This document shows positions 43,092 to 51,658 of a stretch of 64,000 bases of DNA, in pieces. The position numbers and the translations under genes are program-made. Origin of the DNA: Candidatus Peribacteria bacterium (GTDB lineage: Bacteria > Patescibacteriota > Gracilibacteria > Peribacterales > Peribacteraceae); assembly GCA_023245765.1 (NCBI GenBank), contig JAHFJP010000001.1, forward strand, positions 23,664 to 87,663, read 5' to 3'. Under the pieces are notes generated by a model. That model was not told where the DNA came from and searched no databases. It saw only the letters and a list, made by a program, of their open reading frames with translations. Positions within the stretch are counted from its first letter, which is position 1. Each line of letters opens with the position of its first letter.

Positions 43092-44122
43092 TTTTTTTCC
43101 GAATACCAAGATAGTCCCACCATCACGAGGAACAAGAGAACCCCCGCGATCACCTTCCCTCCCGTACTGAGGAACAGCGCGGTGATGCCGAAGGCAGCGC
43201 CGATAGCCGCGGTGAGGAGGATCACCTGGCGGGGCGAGAAGCCTTTGTTGAGGAGCCGGTGATGCAGATGCTGGTCGGTCGCGTTGCCCTTCCACGGTGC
43301 CTGGCCGCTACGCAGCCGCCGGACGATCACAAAGAGCACGTCGATCAGCGGCACGCCAAGGACGAGGAACGCCGTCGCCACTTTGCCTCCGGACGAGATG
43401 GTGAGCACGCCGATCATGAGCCCAAAGAACATCGCGCCCGTGTCGCCCATCAGGAGTTTGGGCGGGGGAAAATCAAACAGCAGGGCACCGAGAGCGATTC
43501 CCGCAAGGATGAATGCGAGTAGCGCGAGTGACGGCTGATTTACACGATCACTCACGGCCAGGAAGCCGATCGTCAGAAACGCGATGACGCTGAGCATGCT
43601 CACCTGTCCGGGAATGCCGTCGAACCAGTTGAGTGCGTTGATTGTGAAGAGCAGCCACACGACGGTGAAGACTGCGCTCAACGCGAGCGCCCAACCGCTA
43701 CTCAGAACGAGGCTGGAGGCGTCACTGAGGACGCCCGGCAGGGGATTGGTCACGGCATCAATGCGAATGCCGCCCGAGACCAGGAGAATCGCCACGAAAG
43801 CCTGAACAGAGAAGCGCAGAATCGGAGAGAGAGGAGCGCGGTCGTCGATGAAACTTGTCGTTGCGAGGATCAGAATTCCTGCCATCAGCGACGTGTTTTC
43901 GGTCGAAAATTCTGAGCGAATGCTGAGGAGCAACAGAAAGGCTGCAACGGCGAGAATGCCTGTGGGGTAGGGGATTGGGGTTCGGGAGAGTCCGTAGCGC
44001 TCGGGAAAATCGAGCAGACCCACGCGTGGAAAAACCTGCAACGCGACGGCATGCACTATCACCGAGATCCCGAATGCCAATAGGGGAGTGATCAGCAGGG
44101 GAGTTGACACGGGATCAATCAT
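43088..44122 (-). CDS. WecA/TagO-type undecaprenyl-phosphate sugar-1-phosphate transferase
   Basis: 344 aa, about 10 membrane segments. Family motifs: SFIDDR (Mg-binding DD), NALNWFDGIPG, LLMGDTGAMFFG and ATDQHLHHRLL (cytoplasmic His loop). It transfers a sugar-1-phosphate from a UDP-sugar to undecaprenyl phosphate, starting synthesis of a wall polymer or glycan. The HLHHRL loop favours WecA/TagO over MraY. It is divergent from pgk and coupled by ATGA to the small CutA-like gene. Confidence 0.87.
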   Translation of the reverse strand: MIDPVSTPLLITPLLAFGISVIVHAVALQVFPRVGLLDFPERYGLSRTPIPYPTGILAVAAFLLLLSIRSEFSTENTSLMAGILILATTSFIDDRAPLSPILRFSVQAFVAILLVSGGIRIDAVTNPLPGVLSDASSLVLSSGWALALSAVFTVVWLLFTINALNWFDGIPGQVSMLSVIAFLTIGFLAVSDRVNQPSLALLAFILAGIALGALLFDFPPPKLLMGDTGAMFFGLMIGVLTISSGGKVATAFLVLGVPLIDVLFVIVRRLRSGQAPWKGNATDQHLHHRLLNKGFSPRQVILLTAAIGAAFGITALFLSTGGKVIAGVLLFLVMVGLSWYSEKK

Positions 44123-44165
44123 ACAAGTTTTGTGTCGACCATGCTTCATGCTTTATAGTCGGGTC

Positions 44166-45368
44166 ATGACTGCAGGGAAGATTCATTCACTCACCGAAGC
44201 GTCACTCAAGGGAAAACGCGTGCTGCTGCGCGCCGGATTTGACGTGAGCATTGAAAATGGGAAAGTGATGGATACGGAACGCATCGAAGCATTGCTCCCG
44301 ACAATGCGCCATATCCTTACGGGCGGAGCGTCGCTCATCATCCTCAGCCACCAGGGACGTCCCAAGGGCAAGCCGCTCCCTGAATTCAGTCAGAAGCCGA
44401 TTGTGCCTGTTCTCGAAAAACTGCTCGGTACGACAGTCGCATTTGCAGCGTCCTGCCGAGGGCCGGTTGCGGAGGCTGCGGCGAAAGCAGTGAAGCCCGG
44501 CGAGGTGCTCTTCCTCGAAAATCTGCGGTATGAACCTGGTGAAGAGAAAAATGATCCGGAGCTCGCAAAAGATCTCGCAAAACTCGGCGACGTGTATGTC
44601 AACGATGCGTTCACGAACTGTCATCGCAATCACGCGAGCATGGTGGCACTCGCGAGACTTCTTCCCTCCTTTGCCGGACTCCAGCTTCAGAAGGAGATCG
44701 ATTCGCTGTCGCATGTCGTCGAAGATCCAAAGAAGCCGCTCGTACTGATCGTCAGTGGCGCAAAAATGGAAACGAAAGTGCCGATCATCCAGCACTTCCT
44801 CACCAAGGGTGATGAGATTCTCCTGGGGGGCTGTATCGCCAATACCTTCATCGCGGCGCGGGGGTTTGACGTCGGCGGATCAAAGTATGAACAGGAACAT
44901 GTGGAGAAAGCGCAGGAGATCATGCTGGAATCGGAGAAGAAGGGCCGTGCGGTGATTCATGTGCCGCGGGATGTGATCGTCGCCACAGAGCCCAAGGACG
45001 GCGCCGAGAAGCTGTGCCTGCCCGTCGAAGACATCGAGGGCGATATGAGTATCTTCGATATCGGAAAACTCACCATCGAGCGGTATAAAGAAGCAATCGC
45101 GAAGGCCAAAACGATCGTCTGGAACGGACCGCTGGGACTCTACGAGATCAACCGCTTCTCGCACGCGAGCAAGCGCATTGCTGAGGCTGTCGCGGAAGCG
45201 ACCAAGAAGGGCGCATACTCGGTGATCGGCGGCGGCGACACGATTGATTTCCACATCCGCTACAACCATCCGCTCGACGCGTACAGTTTTGTCAGTACAG
45301 GCGGGGGCGCGATGCTCGAGTTCATCGGTGGGAAGAAGTTGCCGGCGATAGAAGCGTTAAAGAGGTGA
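44166..45368 (+). CDS. pgk: phosphoglycerate kinase
   Basis: 400 aa. PGK landmarks: KRVLLRAGFDVSIENGKVMDTERI, LIILSHQGRPKG, NDAFTNCHRNHASM, SGAKMETKVPII, and the C-terminal GGGDTIDF and FVSTGGGAMLEFIGG. It makes ATP from 1,3-bisphosphoglycerate. It runs from ATG 44166 with TATAGT exactly 6 nt before it. The protein is complete and typical in length. Confidence 0.97.
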   Translation: MTAGKIHSLTEASLKGKRVLLRAGFDVSIENGKVMDTERIEALLPTMRHILTGGASLIILSHQGRPKGKPLPEFSQKPIVPVLEKLLGTTVAFAASCRGPVAEAAAKAVKPGEVLFLENLRYEPGEEKNDPELAKDLAKLGDVYVNDAFTNCHRNHASMVALARLLPSFAGLQLQKEIDSLSHVVEDPKKPLVLIVSGAKMETKVPIIQHFLTKGDEILLGGCIANTFIAARGFDVGGSKYEQEHVEKAQEIMLESEKKGRAVIHVPRDVIVATEPKDGAEKLCLPVEDIEGDMSIFDIGKLTIERYKEAIAKAKTIVWNGPLGLYEINRFSHASKRIAEAVAEATKKGAYSVIGGGDTIDFHIRYNHPLDAYSFVSTGGGAMLEFIGGKKLPAIEALKR

Positions 45369-45466
45369 CCGAAGGGACCGAAGGCACCGAAGTTACCGAG
45401 GTGGTCTCACGTTTTTTATTGCGCTACGTCGGTCCCCTCGGTCCCGTCGGTACCGTCGGTGCCCTT
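45369..45466. repeat. inverted repeat with 9-nt units after pgk
   Basis: Left arm: GACCGAAGG, GACCGAAGG, CACCGAAGT, TACCGAGGT. Right arm: GTCGGTCCC, CTCGGTCCC, GTCGGTACC, GTCGGTGCC. A T-run (45415-45420) sits in the loop. The clearest example of the family. Confidence 0.75.
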
Positions 45467-45507
45467 CTTCCGCTACTCTCTTTTCCGACGCGGCTTCCGT
45501 GTTTCCT

Positions 45508-47112
45508 ATGCAACAGAAATTGACTGTCCTTTGGCGTTCCGATGAAGAATCGTGGAATGCCTTTGCCAGACGCATCCGCGAAACGGATGGCGACATGATC
45601 GTCGTGCTCTCGAGCGCGGATAACACGTATCTTCTGCAGGAAGAAGCGCGTGGGCCGTTCCTCGAGGAACTGGCCAAAATCCGCTACAGACTGCGACTGG
45701 CCAGCAAAGAGCCGATTGTCGTCGCACGGGCGCGCAAGCACGGCATCCGCGTGATCGACCGCACGCGTAAATTGCGCTCGCTGCTCGCGGGCCATCCGCA
45801 GGTAGGCGAAGCACTGCGGTTCTTTTCGCCGAGCCTCTGGCGCCAGCAGTGGCGGTCGCGTCTGCAGACCGTCGGACTGCTCTCGGTCCCGAAGGTCCGC
45901 ATCTGGGTACTGGTCCTGCTCAGTGTCGGCCTGTTCGCGTTCGTCATCTTCCGTCTGCTGCCGTCCGCCGAGGTCCGGATCTGGCCGCGGTCGGATCTTG
46001 TGACACAGACGATGAATGTCACGCTCGTCGCGACGGGTGCGAAATTGCAGCTTTCTGAAAAAGTGCGCGTGCAGCCGCTGGAGAAGCTCACCGTCCGTGT
46101 CCGCAAATCCATCACGTTCGACGACATCAGTCCCGAATTCACGGGGACCGACGCGAAGGTCGAGATGACCGTGATCAACAAGTCGACTGAGACGTATTCG
46201 CTCAGGGCGGGGACGCGGCTCCTCAACCAGGCGGGCATGGTCTTCAAGCTCGGCGCGCCGGTGATCGTTGCCCCCGGAGGCAGGGTGACCGTGCCCTCCG
46301 TCGCCGATCATGTGGATCTCTACGGGAAGATCATCGGCAAGCGGGGAAACGTTCCCGCGGGCCTGCAGTGGGAGATTCCGGGCCTCCCGGTAGACGAGCG
46401 CAAGCTGGTCTATACGCAGAACGAGAAGGCCGCGACGGGAGGGGATACCTCGCAGCGCACGGTGCTCCAGCAGAGGGATATCGATGCTGGTCGCAAGCGC
46501 CTGCAGCAGGAACTTCTCGTCACGGCAAAACAGCTGATCGAGGAGGAGCGGCAGCTCCGCAGCGCGGATCCAAAAACGAGGCTGGAGCTGCTCGCCAAAG
46601 ATGACGTGATTTCAACGACCTACAGCGGCTTCATTCTGCCGACGGAGTTTCTCGGTCAGCCCGTGATCTCGGTGCCGATTGAAGGAGAGCTTGTCTACAC
46701 CGTTCCCGCGTACAATTTGCAGGGTCTCCAGGAGACGTACAGCAGCGAGCTCCAGGCACATACCAGCGAAGGCAGGCGCCTGGTCCCCGAATCCGTCCAC
46801 ATCGATCCCGATAAGGTGATCATCATCGAATACGGAGATGACGAGACCGAGAAGCACCTGTTCACGGGCGACTGGCTCAAGATCACGGCCGATGTCGCGG
46901 GGACCGAGCAGTTCGTCATCGATCCGCTCACGCCGACAGGCGCGAAGTTCGGGCGCAAGGTGCGCGATGCGATTGCGGGGCTGCCGGTCCATGATGCGCA
47001 ACGCATCCTGCGCAATTTCCCCGAAGTCGAACGCGTCGATATCCGTCTGTGGCCGCCGTGGAGCTCGGCGCTGCCGGAGATTCCAAGTAACATCACTATT
47101 TCCCCGCAGTAG
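45508..47112 (+). CDS. single-TM envelope protein with large outer domain
   Basis: 534 aa from ATG 45508. The N-terminal about 125 residues are cytoplasmic, alpha/beta, mentioning a kinase- or Rossmann-like layout only loosely. One membrane helix lies near 130-150 (IWVLVLLSVGLFAFVIFRLL). About 380 outer residues follow, beta-rich with a helical stretch (RKRLQQELLVTAKQLIEEERQL). The outer part recalls proteins annotated as baseplate-J-like in related lineages, but this is a weak impression. No catalytic motif seen. Confidence 0.6.
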   Translation: MQQKLTVLWRSDEESWNAFARRIRETDGDMIVVLSSADNTYLLQEEARGPFLEELAKIRYRLRLASKEPIVVARARKHGIRVIDRTRKLRSLLAGHPQVGEALRFFSPSLWRQQWRSRLQTVGLLSVPKVRIWVLVLLSVGLFAFVIFRLLPSAEVRIWPRSDLVTQTMNVTLVATGAKLQLSEKVRVQPLEKLTVRVRKSITFDDISPEFTGTDAKVEMTVINKSTETYSLRAGTRLLNQAGMVFKLGAPVIVAPGGRVTVPSVADHVDLYGKIIGKRGNVPAGLQWEIPGLPVDERKLVYTQNEKAATGGDTSQRTVLQQRDIDAGRKRLQQELLVTAKQLIEEERQLRSADPKTRLELLAKDDVISTTYSGFILPTEFLGQPVISVPIEGELVYTVPAYNLQGLQETYSSELQAHTSEGRRLVPESVHIDPDKVIIIEYGDDETEKHLFTGDWLKITADVAGTEQFVIDPLTPTGAKFGRKVRDAIAGLPVHDAQRILRNFPEVERVDIRLWPPWSSALPEIPSNITISPQ

Positions 47113-47149
47113 GCAGAAGGAATACAATTCACACCTTTAATCCACATGT

Positions 47150-47560
47150 ATGGATTTACTGCAAAAAACAGTTCTCGTTGCAGAAGACAGCAAACGGCAG
47201 CGTATGGCACGCGTCCAATTATTGGAAACCAATGGTTACGGTGTTCACCAGGCCAGTGATGGGGCAGAGGCACTGCGTATTTTTATTTCAACCAATATTC
47301 ACAGAGCAGTGGATGAAATAAAAGCGAGAGTGGATGTCGTCGTCACTGATTTTAAAATGCCCAATATGAACGGCCTCACTCTTGCGAAGGAAATTCAGAA
47401 ATTGGATCAAACAATCCCTGTCATTGTTCTGTCACACGAAGAACTGGAGAAACTGCAGAGGATGGCGGAAAATATGAAGTTTGATCCGCTGCCGCAGATA
47501 CTTTCGAAAGGAGAAGACAAGGAAGCACTGCTCGCTATGGTTCGGAAGTCTTTGGTATAA
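47150..47560 (+). CDS. single-domain response regulator (REC)
   Basis: 136 aa, receiver domain only. The acidic pair is in VLVAEDSKRQR, the phospho-acceptor Asp in VVVTDFKMPNMNGL, the switch Ser in VIVLSHEE and the Lys in ILSKGEDK. No output domain, so it acts like CheY/Spo0F-type relays. No kinase is nearby. It is AT-richer than its neighbours. TTTAAT lies 8 nt before the ATG. Confidence 0.88.
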   Translation: MDLLQKTVLVAEDSKRQRMARVQLLETNGYGVHQASDGAEALRIFISTNIHRAVDEIKARVDVVVTDFKMPNMNGLTLAKEIQKLDQTIPVIVLSHEELEKLQRMAENMKFDPLPQILSKGEDKEALLAMVRKSLV

Positions 47561-47602
47561 GGGAAGATGCGCTGAGAGCGATCTTCACTGTATACTTCTC
47601 TC

Positions 47603-48223
47603 ATGAAGCGTTTCGTCTTCCGCTGGTTTCGTCGTGGCATTCTGATCGCTTTGCCCATTGTCATTTTCTACGCATGCACCGTCTACTACGTCTATGACCG
47701 GATGGATGGTAACGCCAAGCTCCCTGCCGAGTGTGGCATCGTTTTCGGCACGGCTGTTTGGCCCGTGTACAACGCGGACGGAAAGGTTATCAATGCGGTT
47801 GCAGGGCCGGGAATTCGTCGGCGGGTCTCGGCGGCTGCAGAGCTCTACCGGGAGGGGAATCTCAAAAAACTCTTCCTCACCGGGGGCAAAGGGGAGGGGA
47901 ACCGGACAAGTGAAGGACAGGTGATGGGGGAATATGCGCAGTCACTGGGAATTCCCCGTGGGGACATGACGGTTGAAGATCGTTCACGGAGCACCTGGGA
48001 GAATCTGCTGTACACCCGCCCCTTGACATCCGGCTGTAAGTCGATTGTCGCGATCAGTGACGGATACCATCTGGCGCGGATCGAATTGCAGGCGCATCTG
48101 CAGGGAATATCGCTCTCCACATACTCTGCTATCGAGATTGATTCGAAGTTGTTCACCTTCAGAAATCTGCTACGGGAAGCCATAGGCATCGATTTGCTTG
48201 TGCTCTCTTCATTATCAAGATAA
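47603..48223 (+). CDS. SanA/YdcF-like DUF218 protein
   Basis: 206 aa. An N-terminal anchor (GILIALPIVIFYACTVYYVY) is followed by the DUF218 fold: CGIVFGTAVWP, RRRVSAAAELYREGNLKKLFLTGGKG, EDRSRSTWENLLYT and VAISDGYHLARIELQ. Family members act in envelope maintenance. TATACT ends exactly 6 nt before the ATG. The last codons and TAA lie in the left arm of the dif-like inverted repeat. Confidence 0.82.
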   Translation: MKRFVFRWFRRGILIALPIVIFYACTVYYVYDRMDGNAKLPAECGIVFGTAVWPVYNADGKVINAVAGPGIRRRVSAAAELYREGNLKKLFLTGGKGEGNRTSEGQVMGEYAQSLGIPRGDMTVEDRSRSTWENLLYTRPLTSGCKSIVAISDGYHLARIELQAHLQGISLSTYSAIEIDSKLFTFRNLLREAIGIDLLVLSSLSR

Positions 48224-48240
48224 AATGCATTATCTTGACT
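48213..48240. other. dif-like Xer recombination site candidate
   Basis: The perfect 9-bp arms TCAAGATAA (48215-48223) and TTATCTTGA (48230-48238) are separated by a 6-bp centre, AATGCA. The 11-6-11 layout with TAA-N6-TTA at the centre is that of dif sites. It lies 72 nt upstream of a tyrosine recombinase gene, as with some single-recombinase Xer systems. No T-run follows, so a terminator is less likely. Confidence 0.5.
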
Positions 48241-48261
48241 AGTAACAACTGTGGAAAACTT

Positions 48262-48282
48262 GCCCTGAGCTTGCCGAAGGGC
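48262..48282. repeat. short palindromic element (GCCCTGAGC type), intergenic copy
   Basis: Arms GCCCT/AGGGC with a TTGCCGA loop core. A nearly identical sequence lies inside the RluD-like gene at 52312-52336. Confidence 0.6.
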
Positions 48283-48311
48283 CCCTCCCCTCACCCAGGA
48301 TTATCCTGATC

Positions 48312-49259
48312 ATGCACATGGCGACGACATCAGTGGATACACCGCTGGCCAAGGCAATCGAGCGTTATCTTACCTTCCTCAAAGCGGAGGAAAACAAATC
48401 CGCGCTTACGATCAAAGCGTATCGCGAGAGTTTAAAACTCCTTTCAACACTCTCCGACATCGATGACCCGCGCAGGTTCGATAAGAGCTCCATCCGGGTC
48501 TACAAGTCCGCCTTGCACTCGTTTCGGGCCAGGAGCGGCAAAGAGCTCACGGTACGCTCGAAAAACCACCATCTGACGATCCTGCGGGCATTCCTCAAGT
48601 ATTTGATTCGTGAAGAAGAGATGGACGTCTACCCGCCGGACCGGGTCACGCGTCTCAAGGAAGAGTCCCGGAAGGTAAAGGTGATGTTCACCGATGAACT
48701 GGAACGCCTCCTGACGGCTCCGAATACGTCCACAAAGGAGGGGAAGCGCGACGCTGCGATCCTGCACCTGTTCTTCTCGACCGGCCTGCGTCTCGCGGAG
48801 CTGCGGGGCCTCAACCGAAAAGATCTCAATTACGATACGCGGGAGATCTCCGTCCGTGGAAAGCGGGGGAAGATCCGGGTGGTCTTTGTGAGTGACCGGG
48901 CGGCCGATGCCCTCCGGGAATACATCGACTGCCGTTTGGATCATCTCAGTCCCCTGTTTGTCCGCAATCACCAAAAAGCATCGACTGCGATGCCGCCGGG
49001 CGACGAGTTCCGGATTTCGAGTAACGGCATCTACAAAATGGTGAAAAAATACGCGCGGGAGGCGGGGATCGTCAGCGACCCCTCGCCGCACACACTCCGT
49101 CACTCCTTTGCGACGAATCTGCTCCAGAATGGCGCCGATCTGCGGTCCGTGCAGGAAATGCTCGGCCACAAAGACCTCGGAACCACCCAGATCTACACCC
49201 ATGTGACCAATCCCCAACTGAAGGAGGTCCATAGGAAGTTTCACGGAAAGAAGCATTGA
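48312..49259 (+). CDS. xerC: tyrosine recombinase, XerC/XerD-like
   Basis: 315 aa (ATG 48318 would give 313). The N-terminal SAM-like domain (KAIERYLTFLKAEENKSALTIKAYRESL) binds DNA. Catalytic residues: Arg in TGLRLAELRG (about 159), Lys after the beta hairpin, HTLRH (about 259), LGHKD (about 282) and Tyr in IYTHV (about 294). The only Xer in the window; a single enzyme could resolve chromosome dimers at the dif-like site upstream. The best -10 is TATCCT, 10 nt before ATG 48318. Confidence 0.88.
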   Translation: MHMATTSVDTPLAKAIERYLTFLKAEENKSALTIKAYRESLKLLSTLSDIDDPRRFDKSSIRVYKSALHSFRARSGKELTVRSKNHHLTILRAFLKYLIREEEMDVYPPDRVTRLKEESRKVKVMFTDELERLLTAPNTSTKEGKRDAAILHLFFSTGLRLAELRGLNRKDLNYDTREISVRGKRGKIRVVFVSDRAADALREYIDCRLDHLSPLFVRNHQKASTAMPPGDEFRISSNGIYKMVKKYAREAGIVSDPSPHTLRHSFATNLLQNGADLRSVQEMLGHKDLGTTQIYTHVTNPQLKEVHRKFHGKKH

Positions 49260-49347
49260 TTCAGGTTTGTCATCCTGAGCGTAGCGAAGGGGCCGTAAGA
49301 ATCCCCTGCTACGAACGTCTTAGTGGCATTCCTTCCCACCTTTTTCT

Positions 49348-49575
49348 ATGGCTGACGTTCACTATGTCCACGATGACAGCGCCGCCAGCGCGAGCATGAC
49401 CATGATGGTCGCAGTCTTCCTGATTATCGCCATCATGGCGGTTCTCGGATTCCTCGCGTACAACGGCAATCTCTTCCGTGCAGCGGTTCCCGCCGATCAG
49501 CCGACGAATATCACGGTCGAAGGTGATGTGAATCTGCCGCCGTCGAATACGACGACGCCGGGGTCGGGGTATTAG
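49348..49575 (+). CDS. small single-TM protein
   Basis: 75 aa. One membrane segment (MMVAVFLIIAIMAVLGFLAY) follows a short polar N-terminus; the outer tail is Thr/Asn/Pro-rich and ends PGSGY. No family recognised. The 88-nt gap upstream contains a TCATCCTGAGC-type repeat fragment. Confidence 0.5.
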   Translation: MADVHYVHDDSAASASMTMMVAVFLIIAIMAVLGFLAYNGNLFRAAVPADQPTNITVEGDVNLPPSNTTTPGSGY

Positions 49576-49588
49576 CGCTGAGAGGATT

Positions 49589-49996
49589 TTAGAGTGACAT
49601 CGAAATCCCGTGAATCCGGGCTTGCCCACCGAAGCCTCGGCGAAGGTGGGGCCGTTTGTTCACTCGTGTCCCGAACGCCCTCTCCACATGCTCCTGCAGG
49701 TTCTTCGCCTTCACCATCGCTTCGAGCAGCAGGATTTCGTCGTCATCGGCAATCCCCTGTTTTTTCCCCGATTCATACGCGCCCCGCAGTCCCGTCATCA
49801 AACGATCCATGGATCGCATCATCCCCTCCTCAATCGCCTGCGGCGTGATTGGTTCGCGCTTCATCTCGGTGAGACGGTCGCCCTTGCAGCACATCGTGCA
49901 CGTGGGCGCATCAAGATCCGACCGCGCAAAGTCCCAGGTGCAGCGGGAACAGAAATAGGTGATGAGCGTGGTGGGGGTGGGCTTCTTCGATGGCAT
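49589..49996 (-). CDS. zinc-ribbon-like small protein with in-frame repeat insertion
   Basis: 135 aa. The N-terminus carries two Cys pairs (FCSRCTW and CTMCCKG), a zinc-ribbon-like layout; the middle is helical (EEGMMRSMDRLMTGLRGAYESGKKQG, a landmark at about 58-83). Near the C-terminus the palindromic element at 49624-49652 encodes LRRGFGGQA, which is probably an insertion. No function known. Confidence 0.55.
   Translation of the reverse strand: MPSKKPTPTTLITYFCSRCTWDFARSDLDAPTCTMCCKGDRLTEMKREPITPQAIEEGMMRSMDRLMTGLRGAYESGKKQGIADDDEILLLEAMVKAKNLQEHVERAFGTRVNKRPHLRRGFGGQARIHGISMSL
49624..49652 (-). repeat. in-frame palindromic element (GFGGQ type), copy 2
   Basis: Minus-strand element around CCTTCGCCGAGGCTTCGGTGG, read as LRRGFGGQ, in the same frame and orientation relative to the gene as copy 1 at 39109. 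Confidence 0.7.
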
Positions 49997-50026
49997 TGAT
50001 CAATGGGAAGTAAGATTGTGAGATAT

Positions 50027-50263
50027 TCAGCGTACCAGTTCCCGTCCTTTATGAAACCTCAGTCGAATCGATTCTATCGGATCTTGAATGGGTACCGCCG
50101 TAACGAAAATATCGTGTTTGAGTATTTCATCTAAAGCATTTTGAATGGGAAAAACGACTTCCGGAATTTGTTGCCCGCTCCGGAGATTAACCATAACAAG
50201 ATCATCAAATCCTCTTTTCTTAATTCGGGGAGCCATTTTTTCGGCCTGTTGCCAAGCATCCAT
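50027..50263 (-). CDS. small hypothetical protein, 78 aa
   Basis: Mixed alpha/beta, with DDLVMVNLRSGQQIPEV and DIFVTAVPIQDPIESIRL. Unrecognised. AT-richer than neighbours. TATTAT on the minus strand (50275-50270) ends exactly 6 nt before the ATG, which supports a real leaderless gene. Confidence 0.5.
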   Translation of the reverse strand: MDAWQQAEKMAPRIKKRGFDDLVMVNLRSGQQIPEVVFPIQNALDEILKHDIFVTAVPIQDPIESIRLRFHKGRELVR

Positions 50264-50292
50264 GAATATATAATAGCAGATAATTTTGCTGT

Positions 50293-51459
50293 TTATGCAA
50301 GTGTTATCTTCACAAACTTCCTCTTCCCCACCTTCAGAATCCCCTGTTCCACCTTCGCCTCAATCGAAGTCACTTTTTTGTCGTTCAGATGGACTCCGCC
50401 CTGTTCGATCAACCTCTTCGCTTCTGATTTTGACGGCGCCAGTTTCTCTTTCACCATCAGGTCAACCAGACCACTCCCCTTCTGTGCTTTCACTTCTTTG
50501 ATGTCGTCCGGGACGCCGTGATCGCTGAAAATATTCGTGAATTCTTTTTCGGAATCATCAGCCGCGGATTTGCCGTGATAGAGCGTGACGACTTCACGCG
50601 CGAGGCGCATCTTCGCGTCCTTCGGATTTGATTTTCCTTTGAGTGATTTCTCAATCTCTTTGATTTCAGCCATCGGTAATTCGGTCACGCACTCCAGGTA
50701 CGGCACGATCAGCTCGTCTTTCACGCTCATCAGTTTGCCGTACATATCCTTCGCCGAATCCTCCAACCAGATGCAGTTATCGTAGGTTTTACTCATCTTG
50801 CGGCCATCAGTGCCGTCGATCAGTTTGGTCGTGAGAACGAACTTGTTGCGCTTGCCGTAGGCCTTCTGGAGCGCGCGGCCGCAGAGCATGTTGAAGAGCT
50901 GATCATTGCCGCCGATCTCGCAGTCGACATCCAGCATCACGGAGTCGTAGCCCTGCATGAGGGGGTAGAAGAATTCGTTGGGGCTCAGATCCTCGCCGCG
51001 CTTCATCCGTTCTTTGAACATGTCGCGTTGCAGCATCTGCTGCACGGTAAAGTGCGATGAAATCCGCAGCAGATCTTCAAACTTGAGCTGCCCATGCCAT
51101 TCGTGGTTGTATCGAAGTTCGATTTTGTCGAAGTCGAGAATCTTGGCCGCCTGCGCTTTGTAGGTCTCGAAGTTCTTCATCACCTGCTCGCGTGTGAGCG
51201 GTTCACGCAGCGTATCGCGGCCGGAGGGATCTCCGATCATCGCGGTAAAGCTGCCGATCAGGAAGATCACGTGATGCCCGGCGTCCGCGAAGGCTTTGAG
51301 CTTCCGCAACGGGACGGAGTGACCCAGATGGAGCTTCGCACCGGTCGGATCGATGCCCAGGTACAGGCGCAGCGGCTGCCCGGACTTCAATTTTTCCTCG
51401 GCAAGATCGCGCGGAACAACGTCGGCGACGGCGCGAGTGAGGAGGTCAGAGGGGGCCAT
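50293..51459 (-). CDS. tyrS: tyrosyl-tRNA synthetase
   Basis: 388 aa from ATG 51459. Class I core: LYLGIDPTGAKLHLGHSVP (HIGH-like HLGH, about 34-52) and GRKMSKTYDN (KMSKS, about 225). The C-terminal S4 RNA-binding domain (KLAPSKSEAKRLIEQGGVHLNDKKV) starts near 325. It charges tRNA-Tyr. TACACT (51472-51467) lies 7 nt before the ATG; an intrinsic-terminator hairpin sits just upstream of this box. Confidence 0.96.
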   Translation of the reverse strand: MAPSDLLTRAVADVVPRDLAEEKLKSGQPLRLYLGIDPTGAKLHLGHSVPLRKLKAFADAGHHVIFLIGSFTAMIGDPSGRDTLREPLTREQVMKNFETYKAQAAKILDFDKIELRYNHEWHGQLKFEDLLRISSHFTVQQMLQRDMFKERMKRGEDLSPNEFFYPLMQGYDSVMLDVDCEIGGNDQLFNMLCGRALQKAYGKRNKFVLTTKLIDGTDGRKMSKTYDNCIWLEDSAKDMYGKLMSVKDELIVPYLECVTELPMAEIKEIEKSLKGKSNPKDAKMRLAREVVTLYHGKSAADDSEKEFTNIFSDHGVPDDIKEVKAQKGSGLVDLMVKEKLAPSKSEAKRLIEQGGVHLNDKKVTSIEAKVEQGILKVGKRKFVKITLA

Positions 51460-51473
51460 TGGGATTAGTGTAT

Positions 51474-51593
51474 AGCATTTCAAAAAATCCCAGAGGCGCA
51501 ATAAGACGCGCGCCTCTGGGGGGCTGAATCAGCAGAGGTTTCGGCCTCTTCACCTGATGATGAAGATGAATCCTCCACTGATCTGATTTAGAT
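51474..51593 (-). ncRNA. candidate short transcript with terminator upstream of tyrS
   Basis: On the minus strand TTGCTG, 16 nt and TATAAT (51596-51591) form a promoter. About 100 nt later come a perfect 10-bp stem CCCAGAGGCG/CGCCTCTGGG (51519-51490) and six T. In between is a small AGAGG/CCTCT hairpin and a possible Ser-rich 32-codon frame from GTG. It may be a small RNA, a small-protein mRNA or a tyrS attenuator; no Tyr-rich leader and no T-box are seen. Confidence 0.4.
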
Positions 51594-51658
51594 TATAAAC
51601 GAAAAAATTGAGTCAGCAACGGCCACCGCAGCGTCCATTTTCAGCGTAGAATCACTGC

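Noticed and set aside
48213-48240. intrinsic terminator of the SanA-like gene
   Set aside because: The stem is AT-rich and no T-run follows; the 9-6-9 symmetry fits a recombination site better, though a terminator is not excluded.
51474-51600. T-box riboswitch in front of tyrS
   Set aside because: The leader is too short and no T-box consensus or specifier loop is visible.
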